Shown in pieces: positions 1 through 7,836 of a stretch of DNA of 13,834 bases. The notes beneath the pieces were generated by a model that was not told where the DNA came from, searched no databases, and was given only the letters and a program-made list of their open reading frames with translations. Source of the DNA: an uncultured Burkholderiales bacterium (GTDB lineage: Bacteria; Pseudomonadota; Gammaproteobacteria; Burkholderiales; Burkholderiaceae); the NCBI GenBank assembly GCA_903845315.1, contig CAIMWY010000002.1, positions 1 through 13,834 of the forward strand, read 5' to 3'. How positions within the stretch are numbered: position 1 is the first letter of the stretch; each line of letters opens with the position of its first letter. Position numbers and translations under genes: made by a program.

Positions 1-864
1 AGCCAGCACCATCAGAATGGCCCCGATGATGGGACCAAAGAAAAATGTCGCACCTCCCAAAAAGGTGAACAGCAAATAAGCGCCTGATCGGCCAGAGCCC
101 ACCACCTCGGCTGTGACAATTTCAAAATTCACTGACGCCAAGCCACCCGCAATGCCGGCAAAAAAGCCCGCAATAATGAATGAAAAATAGCGCACATATT
201 GGGTGTTGTAACCAATGAACTCGACCCGCTCTGGGTTGTCGCGCACAGCGTTCAAAATTCGACCCAGCGGGGTCCGTGTGAAAGCGTACATCAGGGCCAC
301 GCACACCAAGGTGTAGCCGGCGGTGAGGTAATAGACTTGAATGGCCGGCCCATAGGTGACTCCCCACACCGCCTGCCCCACCACGCGGTTGCCCGCTACC
401 CCGGCTTCGCCACCAAAAAATTCAGAGAACATCAAGGACATGGCGAATACCAACTCGGCCAGTCCCAAGGTGATCATGGCAAAGGTGGTGCCCGATTTTC
501 GCGTGGTCACAAAGCCAAACAGCACAGCAAAACACATGCCCCCCAAACCACCCACCAAAGGCACCAAACTGACGGGAATGGCCAGTGCGCCGCTGCTCGC
601 GGCATTGAGTGCATGCATGGCGGTGTAGGCGCCGAGACCGGTGTACACCGCATGGCCAAAGCTCAGCATTCCACCTTGGCCCAACAGCATGTTGTAGGAC
701 AAGCAGGCCACCATCGCAATGCCAATCTGCGACAACATGTTCACTGCCAAATTACTCGAAAACATTCGGGGCGCCAGCAATAGCAACAACGTGAAGAGGC
801 TCCAAATGATCCAACGCGCCACGTTGTAGGGTTTGAATTCGTAATGGGTTTTGGACGCACGCAT
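1..864 (-). CDS. livM: LivM-type ABC transporter permease (partial, C-terminus beyond left edge)
   Basis: Inner-membrane permease subunit of a branched-chain amino acid/amide-type (HAAT) ABC importer; it pairs with LivH to form the channel. 288 residues are visible from the ATG at 864 and the frame is open to the left edge, so the C-terminus is missing. The protein has a short cytoplasmic N-terminus, then hydrophobic segments. It carries the family stretch SYNMLLGQGGMLSFGHA near residues 55-72. A cytoplasmic coupling loop reading TPLGRILNAVRDNPERVEF, at about residues 200-220, corresponds to the EAA-like contact with the ATPase. An SD-like GGAAGG (complement of 872-877) sits 7 bases before the ATG, inside the end of livH, and only 3 bases separate the livH stop from this start, so the two are very likely translationally coupled. 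livG/livF are expected beyond the left edge. The family is secure; the substrate is not. Confidence 0.93.
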   Translation of the reverse strand, partial: MRASKTHYEFKPYNVARWIIWSLFTLLLLLAPRMFSSNLAVNMLSQIGIAMVACLSYNMLLGQGGMLSFGHAVYTGLGAYTAMHALNAASSGALAIPVSLVPLVGGLGGMCFAVLFGFVTTRKSGTTFAMITLGLAELVFAMSLMFSEFFGGEAGVAGNRVVGQAVWGVTYGPAIQVYYLTAGYTLVCVALMYAFTRTPLGRILNAVRDNPERVEFIGYNTQYVRYFSFIIAGFFAGIAGGLASVNFEIVTAEVVGSGRSGAYLLFTFLGGATFFFGPIIGAILMVLA

Positions 865-867
865 GAC

Positions 868-1902
868 TCAACCTTCCCGTGTGCCCAGCAGCCCTTTGGG
901 GCGGAAGATCAAGATCAGCACCAACAACAAATACGGCAGGATGGGCGCCACCTGAGACAAGGTGAGCTTGAGCACCGAGTTCTCACGCATGCTCTGGCTT
1001 ACGTGCAAGCCCAGGTTTTGCAGCAACAGCAAGAGCGAATAGTCAAATGCCACCGCAAAGGTTTGCACCACACCGATGAGCAGTGAGGCCAAAAAAGCAC
1101 CTGCCAACGAGCCCATGCCGCCGACCACCACCACCACAAAAATTACCGAACCCACGGTGGCAGCCATGGCCGGTTCGGTGACAAAGGTGCTGCCACCAAT
1201 CACACCTGCCAAGCCTGCCAAGCCTGTGCCCACACCAAACACCCACATGAAAATGCGCGGCACGTTGTGTCCGAGTGACTCGACCGCTTCCGGGTGGGTC
1301 AGCGCCGCTTGAATGACCAGACCCACGCGGGTGCTGGTCAGCAAGGTCCACAAACCCAACATCATCAGCAAGGCCACCAGCATCATGAAGCCACGCGTGG
1401 TCGGAAACGGTGAACACACCACCCGCACTGCTGCGTCGGCAACGCTGCACAACTCAGGGGCTGCAGCACCCCAGACCAGCGACAAGCCATTCAATGAGTT
1501 TTGAACTAAGGTGAAGGCAGGCCCCTGCAACTGTGGCGGAGGCACAAACTCTAAGGCCGCTCGACCCCACACCAGTTGCACCAACTCCAACAAAATGTAG
1601 GACAGGCCAAAGGTCAACAACAACTCAGGGACATGGCCAAACTTATGCACACGGCGCAAGCTCAAACGCTCAAAGCTCGCGCCTATCGCGCCGGTCAGCA
1701 GGGGCGCAATGAACAACGCCGCCCAAAATCCCAGGACGCCATTGAGCGAGTAGCCCATGTATGCGCCGAGCATGTAAAAGCTGGCATGGGCAAAATTGAG
1801 CACGCCCATCATGCTAAAGATCAAGGTCAAGCCCGAACTGAGCATGAACAGCAAGAGGCCATAACTCAACCCATTGAGCATGGAGATCAACAAAAACTCC
1901 AT
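868..1902 (-). CDS. livH: LivH-type ABC transporter permease
   Basis: Second inner-membrane permease of the Liv-type importer. I chose the ATG at 1902 (344 aa) over the adjacent TTG at 1905 because AAGG (complement of about 1909-1912) is well spaced from it. The N-terminus has the family pattern NGLSYGLLLFMLSSGLTLIF, followed by GVLNFAHASFYMLGAY. The coupling loop reads ALTHPEAVESLGHNVPR, and the C-terminus ends on FRPKGLLG. It is about 35 residues longer than E. coli LivH (308 aa). The extra length lies mainly in a non-membrane stretch after VWGRAALEF, which holds two cysteines (LCSV and VVCSPF), and in a second loop before the last helix (QNLGLHVSQSMRENS). It is flanked upstream by the binding-protein gene, across 76 bases with a hairpin, and downstream by livM. 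Function as a permease is secure; substrate is inferred only from context. Confidence 0.94.
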   Translation of the reverse strand: MEFLLISMLNGLSYGLLLFMLSSGLTLIFSMMGVLNFAHASFYMLGAYMGYSLNGVLGFWAALFIAPLLTGAIGASFERLSLRRVHKFGHVPELLLTFGLSYILLELVQLVWGRAALEFVPPPQLQGPAFTLVQNSLNGLSLVWGAAAPELCSVADAAVRVVCSPFPTTRGFMMLVALLMMLGLWTLLTSTRVGLVIQAALTHPEAVESLGHNVPRIFMWVFGVGTGLAGLAGVIGGSTFVTEPAMAATVGSVIFVVVVVGGMGSLAGAFLASLLIGVVQTFAVAFDYSLLLLLQNLGLHVSQSMRENSVLKLTLSQVAPILPYLLLVLILIFRPKGLLGTREG

Positions 1903-1928
1903 CAACCACCTTGCATTTGCCGTAACCT

Positions 1929-1964
1929 AAAAATCAAGGCGGTGGGTTGGAGCCACACCGCCTT
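1929..1964 (-). terminator. Terminator-like hairpin between binding-protein gene and livH
   Basis: Perfect 9-base inverted repeat (1936-1944 with 1956-1964, arm AAGGCGGTG on the plus strand) with an 11-base loop. On the minus strand it is followed by GATTTTT. It lies in the 76-base gap after the binding-protein stop. A partial intrinsic terminator or mRNA-stabilising hairpin here would make the receptor more abundant than the permeases, a common arrangement in ABC importer operons. The U-tract is short, so read-through is likely. Confidence 0.55.
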
Positions 1965-1981
1965 ACAACATGAACCCACGC

Positions 1982-3214
1982 TCAGCTTGGGCGTTTCATC
2001 TGGCAGCTGGTTGGCGTGCTGGCCACATAGGGCTCAAAAGTTTTCACAGGTGCCAAAGTCATGCCCGTGTTTTCTGGGCTATAGGGGTATTTTTTGTCTG
2101 CCTTTTGCCAGACCGTTAAAAACAAGGTCTGCTGAATTTGGTGATCGGTTTTACGCAATTCGATCTCACCGTTGAAGCTATTGGTCTTCATGCCTTCCAA
2201 GGCGGCAGCTACCTTGACGGGGTCTGTTGATTTCGCATTCTTTATCGCGAGAGACATCGCTGTGAAGATATGAGGCACCGAGCCGGTGAACATGTCGTCG
2301 TTGTAGCGTTTCTTAAAGTCGGCCATCCACTTCTCCATGGGGCCACCCATGTTGTAGTGCTGGTAAGCAATTTGATACACCCGGCCGGCACCACCCGTGC
2401 TCAGCGCTGTGGGCGTGCCGGTCACACCGGTGTAGTAGGTGTAGAACTTGCCGGTGTAACCGCCTTCGTTGGCGGCTTTGACCAACAAGGCCAAATCAGA
2501 ACCCCAGTTGCCGGTGATCACAGTGTCAGCGCCTGCTGCCTTGATCTTGGCGATGTAGGGCGAGAAGTCACGCACTTGAGCAAGTGGGTGCAGGTCTTCG
2601 CCCACCACTTGGATGTCTGGACGCTTGCGGCTGAGGTTTTCTTTTGCGAACTTGGTCACCTGCTGGCCGTGTGAGTAGTTTTGATTGAGCAGGTAGACCT
2701 TTTTGATGTCGGGCTGATCTTTCATGAAGGTCGTCATGGCCTCCATCTTCATGGAGGTGTCGGCATCAAAGCGGAAGTGCCAGTAGCTGCACTTGCTGTT
2801 GGTGAAGTCGGGGTCGACCGCGGCGTAATTCAAAAACAGCACCTCTTTGCCAGGGTTGCGCTCGTTGTGCTTGTTGACAGCATCAATCAGCGCACCAGCC
2901 ACTGAAGAACCGTTGCCTTGTGCGATGTAGCGAATGCCTTGGTCCATGGCGGCTTTGAGCGCGTTCAAACTCTCGGCGGGGCTGAGCTTGTTGTCAAAGC
3001 CCACCACCTCGTACTTCACGCCTGCGGCGTTGCTCTTGGAAAAGGTATCAGCAAAAAACTGAAAACTCTTGAGTTGGTTCAAACCCAAGGGTCCCATCAA
3101 ACCACTTTGAGGGTCAATCAGGGCAATCTTGACTGTCTCACCGCTTTGCGCAAACGTATTGCTGCCTAAAGCCGCCATGACTGCCAAGCTGACCAGTTGT
3201 TGTTTGAAATTCAT
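1982..3214 (-). CDS. Liv-type periplasmic substrate-binding protein
   Basis: Extracytoplasmic receptor that delivers ligand to LivH/LivM; type I periplasmic-binding fold (Leu/Ile/Val-binding family). The frame is open to 3247, but the ATG at 3214 (410 aa) is preferred. It has GGAG (3221-3224) 6 bases upstream and is followed at once by a Sec signal peptide (MNFKQQLVSLAVMAALGSNTFA, likely cut before QSGE). No lipobox cysteine is present, so the mature protein should be soluble in the periplasm. The mature start TVKIALIDPQSGLMGPLG is the usual first strand and ligand loop; GNGSSVAGALIDAVN and VITGNWGSDLALLVKAA match the two-lobe fold. The segment around NSKCSYWHFRFDADTS departs from canonical LivJ/LivK. 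Together with the neighbouring acyl-CoA ligase, this suggests a carboxylic-acid or other non-amino-acid ligand, but that is inference. Confidence 0.9.
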   Translation of the reverse strand: MNFKQQLVSLAVMAALGSNTFAQSGETVKIALIDPQSGLMGPLGLNQLKSFQFFADTFSKSNAAGVKYEVVGFDNKLSPAESLNALKAAMDQGIRYIAQGNGSSVAGALIDAVNKHNERNPGKEVLFLNYAAVDPDFTNSKCSYWHFRFDADTSMKMEAMTTFMKDQPDIKKVYLLNQNYSHGQQVTKFAKENLSRKRPDIQVVGEDLHPLAQVRDFSPYIAKIKAAGADTVITGNWGSDLALLVKAANEGGYTGKFYTYYTGVTGTPTALSTGGAGRVYQIAYQHYNMGGPMEKWMADFKKRYNDDMFTGSVPHIFTAMSLAIKNAKSTDPVKVAAALEGMKTNSFNGEIELRKTDHQIQQTLFLTVWQKADKKYPYSPENTGMTLAPVKTFEPYVASTPTSCQMKRPS

Positions 3215-3290
3215 CTCTGTCTCCATTTGATTTTTATTGACCATCAAGCTTAACTAATTTGCCAAGAGCAAGCTTCAGGGAATGCCCTTA

Positions 3291-3303
3291 ACGGTTAAAC
3301 CGT
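3291..3303. promoter_or_regulatory. Small palindrome in ligase/receptor gap (possible operator)
   Basis: ACGGTT-A-AACCGT is a perfect 6+1+6 palindrome in the 101-base gap between the acyl-CoA ligase stop and the receptor gene. A second, shorter palindrome (AGGG-AATG-CCCT, 3277-3288) lies beside it. There is no U-tract on the minus strand, so it is not an intrinsic terminator. It could be a regulator site or a weak mRNA hairpin. I found no convincing -35/-10 pair for a separate receptor promoter. Confidence 0.25.
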
Positions 3304-3315
3304 GACCGCCTCACC

Positions 3316-4959
3316 TCAAAGGTTCGGCAACACATAGTCTTTGAGCTGTTCACGCAATTTGGTTTTCAGCATCTTGCCGGTGGCGCCCAGTGGGATGCTG
3401 TCGACAAACACCACGTCGTCTGGAATTTGCCACTTGGCTGTTTTGCCTTCGTAGAACTTGAGCAAGTCTTCGCGGCTGACCTCGGCCCCGGGTTTTTTGA
3501 CCACGGCCACGATCGGACGTTCGTCCCACTTAGGGTGCTTGACGCCAATGCAAGCGGCCATTGCCACAGCGGGGTGCGCCACCGCAATGTTTTCAATGTC
3601 GATGGAGCTGATCCACTCACCGCCCGATTTGATGACGTCTTTGCTGCGGTCGGTAATTTGCATGTAGCCATCGGGGTCGATCGTGGCCACGTCACCCGTG
3701 GGGAACCAACCCACACCATCGGCGTCTTTCACCAACGGGCTGCCGCCCTCGCCTTTGAAGTAATAGGCCACCACCCATGGCCCTTTGACCAACAGGTCGC
3801 CATAGGCTTTGCCATCGTGGGGTTGTTCATGGCCCGCGTCGTCCACGATCTTCATGTCAATGCCAAAAATGGCGCGGCCTTGCTTGAGGCGAATCTTCAT
3901 TTGCTCTTGGGCTGGCAGCTTCAGGTGTTTGTTCTTTAAGGTGCACAGCGTGCCCAAGGGGCTGAGCTCTGTCATGCCCCAGGCATGCAACACGTCCACG
4001 TTGTAGTCATCGCGAAAGGCATCAATCATGGCAGGCGGGCACGCCGAGCCCCCAATGACGGTGCGCGTCAGCGTGGAGAAGCGCAGTCCGGCGGGCTTCA
4101 TGTGACCCAGTAACATTTGCCACACGGTGGGTACCCCGGCCGCAAAGGTCACGCCCTCTCCCTCGATCAATTCGTAAATGGATTTGCCATCCATGCCAGG
4201 ACCGGGAAACACCAGCTTGGCACCGGTCATGGCCGCGCTGTACGGAATACCCCAGGCGTTGACGTGGAACATGGGGACCACCGGCAAGATGGCGTCTCGT
4301 GCCGAGATGCACATCACATCGGGCAAGGCCGCTGCGTAGGCGTGCAAGATGGTGGAGCGATGGCTGTACAGCGCCGCTTTGGGGTGGCCCGTGGTGCCGC
4401 TGGTGTAGCACATGCTGGAGGCTGAGTTTTCGTCCATCGAGGGCCAGGTGTAGTTGCTGGACTGTTGGCCAATCCACGCTTCGTAGCTGATGAGGTTGGG
4501 GATGCCGCTGTCGGCTGGTAATTTGTCGGCATCACACAAGGCCACCCAGTGACGAATGGTGGTGCACTTGGCATGCACCGCCTGGATGATGGGCAGGAAC
4601 GTCATGTCAAAGCACAGCACCTGGTCTTCGGCGTGGTTGGCAATCCAGGCAATTTGTTCTGGATGCAAGCGCGGGTTGATGGTGTGCAACACGCGCCCAC
4701 TGCCGCTGACACCAAAGTACAACTCCAAGTGGCGGTAACCGTTCCAGGCCAGCGTGGCCACACGGTCGCTCATGGTGAGCTTGAAACCATCCAGTGCATT
4801 GGCCACTTGCCGTGCGCGCTGCGCTACCCCGCCCCAGGTGTAACGGTGGATGTCGCCCTCCACGCGCCGCGACACGATCTCGCCGTCGCCGTGATGACGT
4901 TCGACAAAGTCGATCAGGTTTGAGATCAACAAGGGTTGGTTTTGCATCAAGCCCAGCAT
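3316..4959 (-). CDS. AMP-forming acyl-CoA ligase (3-methylthiopropionyl-CoA ligase/DmdB-like)
   Basis: Cytoplasmic ANL-superfamily enzyme (547 aa, full length) that activates a carboxylic acid with ATP and CoA to the acyl-CoA via an acyl-AMP. Visible motifs: P-loop [10 protein letters not shown] (residues 185-194), HAWGMTE (325-331), GWFPTGD ending at D423, hinge [15 protein letters not shown], and the C-terminal catalytic lysine K529 in GATGKMLK. The N-terminal stretch [10 protein letters not shown] and the [20 protein letters not shown] region resemble, from memory, proteins annotated as 3-(methylthio)propionyl-CoA ligase in DMSP degradation. Many relatives are broad medium/long-chain fatty-acid ligases, so no specific symbol is given. 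The ATG at 4959 has AGGAG (4966-4970) 6 bases upstream. It is the first gene of a minus-strand series leading into the receptor and livHM with no clear terminator, suggesting co-transcription. Confidence 0.9.
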   Translation of the reverse strand: MLGLMQNQPLLISNLIDFVERHHGDGEIVSRRVEGDIHRYTWGGVAQRARQVANALDGFKLTMSDRVATLAWNGYRHLELYFGVSGSGRVLHTINPRLHPEQIAWIANHAEDQVLCFDMTFLPIIQAVHAKCTTIRHWVALCDADKLPADSGIPNLISYEAWIGQQSSNYTWPSMDENSASSMCYTSGTTGHPKAALYSHRSTILHAYAAALPDVMCISARDAILPVVPMFHVNAWGIPYSAAMTGAKLVFPGPGMDGKSIYELIEGEGVTFAAGVPTVWQMLLGHMKPAGLRFSTLTRTVIGGSACPPAMIDAFRDDYNVDVLHAWGMTELSPLGTLCTLKNKHLKLPAQEQMKIRLKQGRAIFGIDMKIVDDAGHEQPHDGKAYGDLLVKGPWVVAYYFKGEGGSPLVKDADGVGWFPTGDVATIDPDGYMQITDRSKDVIKSGGEWISSIDIENIAVAHPAVAMAACIGVKHPKWDERPIVAVVKKPGAEVSREDLLKFYEGKTAKWQIPDDVVFVDSIPLGATGKMLKTKLREQLKDYVLPNL

Positions 4960-4987
4960 GGCAAGCTCCTGTGTGTTTACCGTTTTG

Positions 4988-4999
4988 GCACGGTCGTGC
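4988..4999. promoter_or_regulatory. 12-bp palindrome in the leader of the acyl-CoA ligase gene
   Basis: GCACG-GT-CGTGC is a perfect inverted repeat 28 bases before the ligase start. It lies in the 134-base divergent gap (4960-5093) between the ligase and selO. On the minus strand, TTGTTG and TAAATA with a 16-base spacer lie just upstream, so the palindrome could be a repressor site next to a promoter. This rests on pattern only. Confidence 0.22.
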
Positions 5000-5028
5000 T
5001 ATTTAACTCAAAGCATTGTGCCAACAAC

Positions 5029-5056
5029 TTGATAGCGAATTGCGAAGACTTATGAA
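5029..5056 (+). promoter_or_regulatory. Candidate promoter for the selO operon
   Basis: TTGATA (5029-5034) and TATGAA (5051-5056), separated by 16 bases, give a plausible sigma-70-type pair about 40 bases before the selO start. This is the only gap upstream of the five-gene operon, so a promoter must lie in or near it. The exact hexamers are a guess. No strong ribosome-binding site is visible before selO. Confidence 0.3.
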
Positions 5057-5093
5057 AAACAGGCCTATGGATTTCCCCAGACAATCTTGAACT

Positions 5094-6596
5094 ATGAATA
5101 CGTCCTCCCTCTCTGCGCCCATTGACATCCCAACTCAGTGGCCTTGGGCCACGAGTTTTGGGCAATTGGGGTCAAGGTTTCGCACGCCTTGCCCTCCTTC
5201 GGCCTTGGCGCCATCGCATTGGGTCGGCTGTAACCACCGTTTGTTGGCTGAGTTGGGGTTACCTGCCGATCTGTGGGGTTCGCAAGAGGCGCTGGATGCG
5301 CTGAGCGGCAATGCCCTGATGCCCGGCAGCACACCTTGCGCCAGTGTGTACAGCGGCCATCAGTTTGGCGTCTGGGCTGGGCAATTGGGGGATGGCCGCG
5401 CCATCAGCTTGGGCGAAATCAACACGCCCTTAGGTGTGCAAGACATTCAACTCAAAGGCGCCGGTCCCACGCCATATTCACGCCGAGGCGATGGCCGTGC
5501 GGTGCTGCGTTCGAGCATTCGCGAGTTCTTGGCCAGCGAGGCCATGCATGGACTAGGTATTCCCACCACCCGCGCCTTGTGCGTCACGGGCTCGCCCACG
5601 CCAGTTTTCCGTGAAGAACGCGAAAGCGCCGCCGTGTTGACCCGCGTGGCCTCAAGCTTTGTTCGCTTTGGCCATTTCGAGCACTTTGCCGCCGCAGAAC
5701 AAACCGAGGAGCTGCAGGCGCTGGCCGACCATGTGGTTCAAACCCACTTCCCCGAGCTATTGCACTTGCAAAACGCGGCACGCTACACAGCCTTATTGCA
5801 AGAAGTCACACGCCGCACCGCAGGGTTGATGGCGCAGTGGCAAGCCGTGGGTTTTTGCCATGGTGTGATGAACACCGACAACATGAGTGTGCTTGGCCTG
5901 ACCTTGGACTATGGCCCGTTTCAGTTCATGGATGGGTTTAATCCGGGCCACATTTGCAACCATTCAGACACCTCAGGACGATATGCCTATGCGCGCCAAC
6001 CTCAGGTGGCTTACTGGAACTTGTTTTGTTTGGGCCAAGCCTTGATGCTCCTGATCGACGCCCAAGAACCTGCGCTGGCTGCACTGGAGAGCTACAAAAC
6101 TTTGTTTCCCCAAGCTTTGGACCAACACATGCGTGCCAAGCTCGGATTGACGGATGCAAACGACGGTGACCGCGCTTTGGTGGAAGCCCTGTTGCAAGCC
6201 ATGCAGCAAGACAGCGTGGACTTCACCGTGATGTGGCGCCGCTTGAGCCACGCCGTGCATGAATCGGCGCACCTGACCCATGCGTTTGAACCTGTGCGAG
6301 ATTTGTTTGTGAATCGCGAGGTGTTTGATGCATGGTGCATCCAGTACGAAGCGCGACTCGGCAGTGCCGATCGTCGCAGCGTGGGCCAACAGATGCTGCG
6401 CACCAACCCGAAATTCATCTTGCGCAACCACCTGGGCGAAATGGCCATCCAACAAGCCAAAGCAGGTGACTTTGGCATGGTGCAAGCCTTGCTGGATTTG
6501 CTGCATGCCCCCTACAACGAACACCCCGCGTACGAGGGGTGGGCCGGTCTTGCGCCAGAATGGGCATCATCCATAGAAATCAGTTGCTCCTCATGA
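5094..6596 (+). CDS. selO: SelO pseudokinase-fold protein adenylyltransferase (YdiU family)
   Basis: SelO transfers AMP from ATP to Ser/Thr/Tyr residues of target proteins. In known family members it binds ATP upside-down in a kinase fold and acts in redox homeostasis, glutaredoxin being one reported E. coli target. 500 aa, against about 480-490 typically. Signature blocks: [23 protein letters not shown] with K121 as the likely nucleotide-binding lysine; [23 protein letters not shown] (256-263), in which D262/N263 match the catalytic pair, with D272 of LDYGPF as the second metal-binding acidic residue. The protein ends in CSS. This is the conserved C-terminal redox cysteine position, occupied by selenocysteine in animal SelO, so the cysteine form is retained here. 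It starts an operon and overlaps msrB by ATGA. Identity is secure; the targets are unknown. Confidence 0.96.
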   Translation: MNTSSLSAPIDIPTQWPWATSFGQLGSRFRTPCPPSALAPSHWVGCNHRLLAELGLPADLWGSQEALDALSGNALMPGSTPCASVYSGHQFGVWAGQLGDGRAISLGEINTPLGVQDIQLKGAGPTPYSRRGDGRAVLRSSIREFLASEAMHGLGIPTTRALCVTGSPTPVFREERESAAVLTRVASSFVRFGHFEHFAAAEQTEELQALADHVVQTHFPELLHLQNAARYTALLQEVTRRTAGLMAQWQAVGFCHGVMNTDNMSVLGLTLDYGPFQFMDGFNPGHICNHSDTSGRYAYARQPQVAYWNLFCLGQALMLLIDAQEPALAALESYKTLFPQALDQHMRAKLGLTDANDGDRALVEALLQAMQQDSVDFTVMWRRLSHAVHESAHLTHAFEPVRDLFVNREVFDAWCIQYEARLGSADRRSVGQQMLRTNPKFILRNHLGEMAIQQAKAGDFGMVQALLDLLHAPYNEHPAYEGWAGLAPEWASSIEISCSS

Positions 6597-7000
6597 CCCT
6601 GAAAAATACCGACGCCCAATGGCGTGACATCTTGGCTGGCAAAAAAGCTGAACCGGTGGCGTTTGAAGTCACCCGCCATGCGGCCACCGAGCGCCCCTTT
6701 ACTGGTAAATACGAAAGTCACTGGGCCGATGGCACTTACCACTGCATCTGCTGCGATGCCAAGTTGTTTGATTCATCTACCAAATTTGACGCAGGCTGTG
6801 GTTGGCCCAGTTTCAGTCAAGCTGCCGATGCGTCGGCCATTACCGAACATCGTGACAGCAGCCTTGGCATGGTCCGGGTCGAGACCGTGTGTACCCAGTG
6901 CGGTGCGCATTTGGGCCATGTGTTCAATGACGGTCCAGCGCCCACCGGCTTGCGCTATTGCATGAACTCGGCCTCACTCGACTTTGTTTCCAAAGATTGA
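6593..7000 (+). CDS. msrB: Peptide-methionine (R)-S-oxide reductase MsrB
   Basis: Reduces the R epimer of methionine sulfoxide in proteins (or free), with thioredoxin as the usual electron donor. 135 aa from the ATG at 6593, which overlaps the selO stop as ATGA. The frame is open further upstream to 6539, but that extension lies within selO and lacks family sequence, so the coupled start is preferred. Zinc-binding cysteines are C51/C54 and C100/C103 ([10 protein letters not shown]). The catalytic cysteine is C123 in RYCMNS, and C69 in AGCGWPSF is the candidate resolving cysteine. It has no signal peptide, so it is cytosolic. Full length for a single-domain MsrB with no MsrA fusion. All key residues are present. 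Confidence 0.97.
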   Translation: MTLKNTDAQWRDILAGKKAEPVAFEVTRHAATERPFTGKYESHWADGTYHCICCDAKLFDSSTKFDAGCGWPSFSQAADASAITEHRDSSLGMVRVETVCTQCGAHLGHVFNDGPAPTGLRYCMNSASLDFVSKD

Positions 7001-7009
7001 ACACTTGCC

Positions 7010-7552
7010 ATGAAAATTTTTCTTGATTTCTTTCCTATCATTTTGTTCTTTGTCGTCTTCAAGGCCTATGGCATCTATGCGGCCACCGCTGTGGCCATCG
7101 TGGCCACGGTGGCACAAATTGCCTGGTTGTGGCGCAAGAACGGTTTTGTCGAACCCATGCAGTGGGTGAGCTTAGGTGTCATCGTGGTGTTTGGTGGTGC
7201 CACCTTGATCACCCAAGACGAAACCTTCATCAAATGGAAGCCCACGGTTCTCTACTGGCTCATGGGCGGATCTTTGTGGGTGGGGCATTGGTTGTTCAAG
7301 CGCAATTTGCTGCGCCAACTCATGAGTGCCCAACTCACCCTGCCCGACCACGCATGGCGTGTGTTGTTGCACAGCTGGGCGGTATTTTTCACAGGCATGG
7401 GCGTTTTGAATTTGTGGGTGGCAGACAACTTTGACACAGACACTTGGGTCAGTTTCAAGCTGTTTGGTGGATTGGGCCTGATGCTGGTGTTTGTGTTGGT
7501 CCAAGGCATTTATCTCAGCCGTTTCATGCAAGACGAAAAGGAAGAAGCTTGA
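7010..7552 (+). CDS. yciB: Inner-membrane-spanning protein YciB (septation protein A family)
   Basis: A polytopic inner-membrane protein of 180 aa, matching E. coli YciB (179 aa). The family is linked to cell-envelope synthesis and division (the ispA/ispZ septation phenotype in Shigella), with no defined enzymatic activity. It starts KIFLDFFPIILFFVVFKAYG, typical of the family. About five to six hydrophobic segments follow, near residues 3-20, 22-41, 50-67, 77-95, 115-137 and 147-168. Conserved polar loops include QDETFIKWKPT, FKRNLLRQLM and DNFDTDTWVSFKLFG. The C-terminus is short and charged. The gap from msrB is 9 bases, and its stop overlaps the bolA start by one base (TGATG). There is no strong SD, so its translation probably leans on msrB. 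Confidence 0.95.
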   Translation: MKIFLDFFPIILFFVVFKAYGIYAATAVAIVATVAQIAWLWRKNGFVEPMQWVSLGVIVVFGGATLITQDETFIKWKPTVLYWLMGGSLWVGHWLFKRNLLRQLMSAQLTLPDHAWRVLLHSWAVFFTGMGVLNLWVADNFDTDTWVSFKLFGGLGLMLVFVLVQGIYLSRFMQDEKEEA

Positions 7553-7836
7553 TGGCCATCACTGCGGCGCTGCTGTCACAACGCTTGAATGAACAGCTTG
7601 CACCCTCTTTTCTTGAAGTGCTCGACGAAAGTGCCGCCCATGCCGGCCACGCAGGTGCCAATGACAGCAGACAAGGCAGTCACTTTAGGGTTCGCATTGG
7701 CAGCCCTTTGTTCGTAGGTAAAGCACGCGTGGCGCGCCATCGGCTTGTGTATGATGCGCTGCAAGAATACATAGACCAAGGTTTACACGCCTTGGCCATT
7801 GAAGTTTTAGAAACCACATCGAGAGATTTTTCATGA
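7552..7836 (+). CDS. bolA: BolA family protein
   Basis: A small cytosolic protein (94 aa) of the BolA family. Known members pair with monothiol glutaredoxins to hold or traffic [2Fe-2S] clusters, and some act as transcriptional regulators of envelope and stress genes. The frame is open upstream to 7444, but the ATG at 7552 gives the family length, has AAGGA (7538-7542) 9 bases upstream and overlaps the yciB stop by one base. The core GSHFRVRIGS, FVGK and RHRLVYDAL is present, with the invariant histidine H63 of RHR. The loop before GSHF contains H30 and H33 (SAAHAGHAG), as in BolA proteins with a histidine in the variable cluster loop. The C-terminal helix is followed by ALAIEVLETT. The stop overlaps the next gene by ATGA. 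Confidence 0.94.
   Translation: MAITAALLSQRLNEQLAPSFLEVLDESAAHAGHAGANDSRQGSHFRVRIGSPLFVGKARVARHRLVYDALQEYIDQGLHALAIEVLETTSRDFS

Noticed and set aside
199..783. Plus-strand open frame antisense to livM
   Set aside because: Shadow of livM. The product is His/Gln-rich with no domain, and the opposite strand carries clear permease sequence.
1576..2175. Plus-strand open frame spanning livH and the receptor gene end
   Set aside because: It crosses two real minus-strand genes and their gap and has no protein-like pattern.
5973..6524. Minus-strand open frame inside selO
   Set aside because: Complement of a conserved selO coding region; no independent support.
6594..6596. TGA at the end of selO as a selenocysteine codon
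   Set aside because: The C-terminal cysteine-serine-serine is already encoded before this TGA, and msrB begins in an overlapping frame. It is a normal stop, and no SECIS-like stem is evident.
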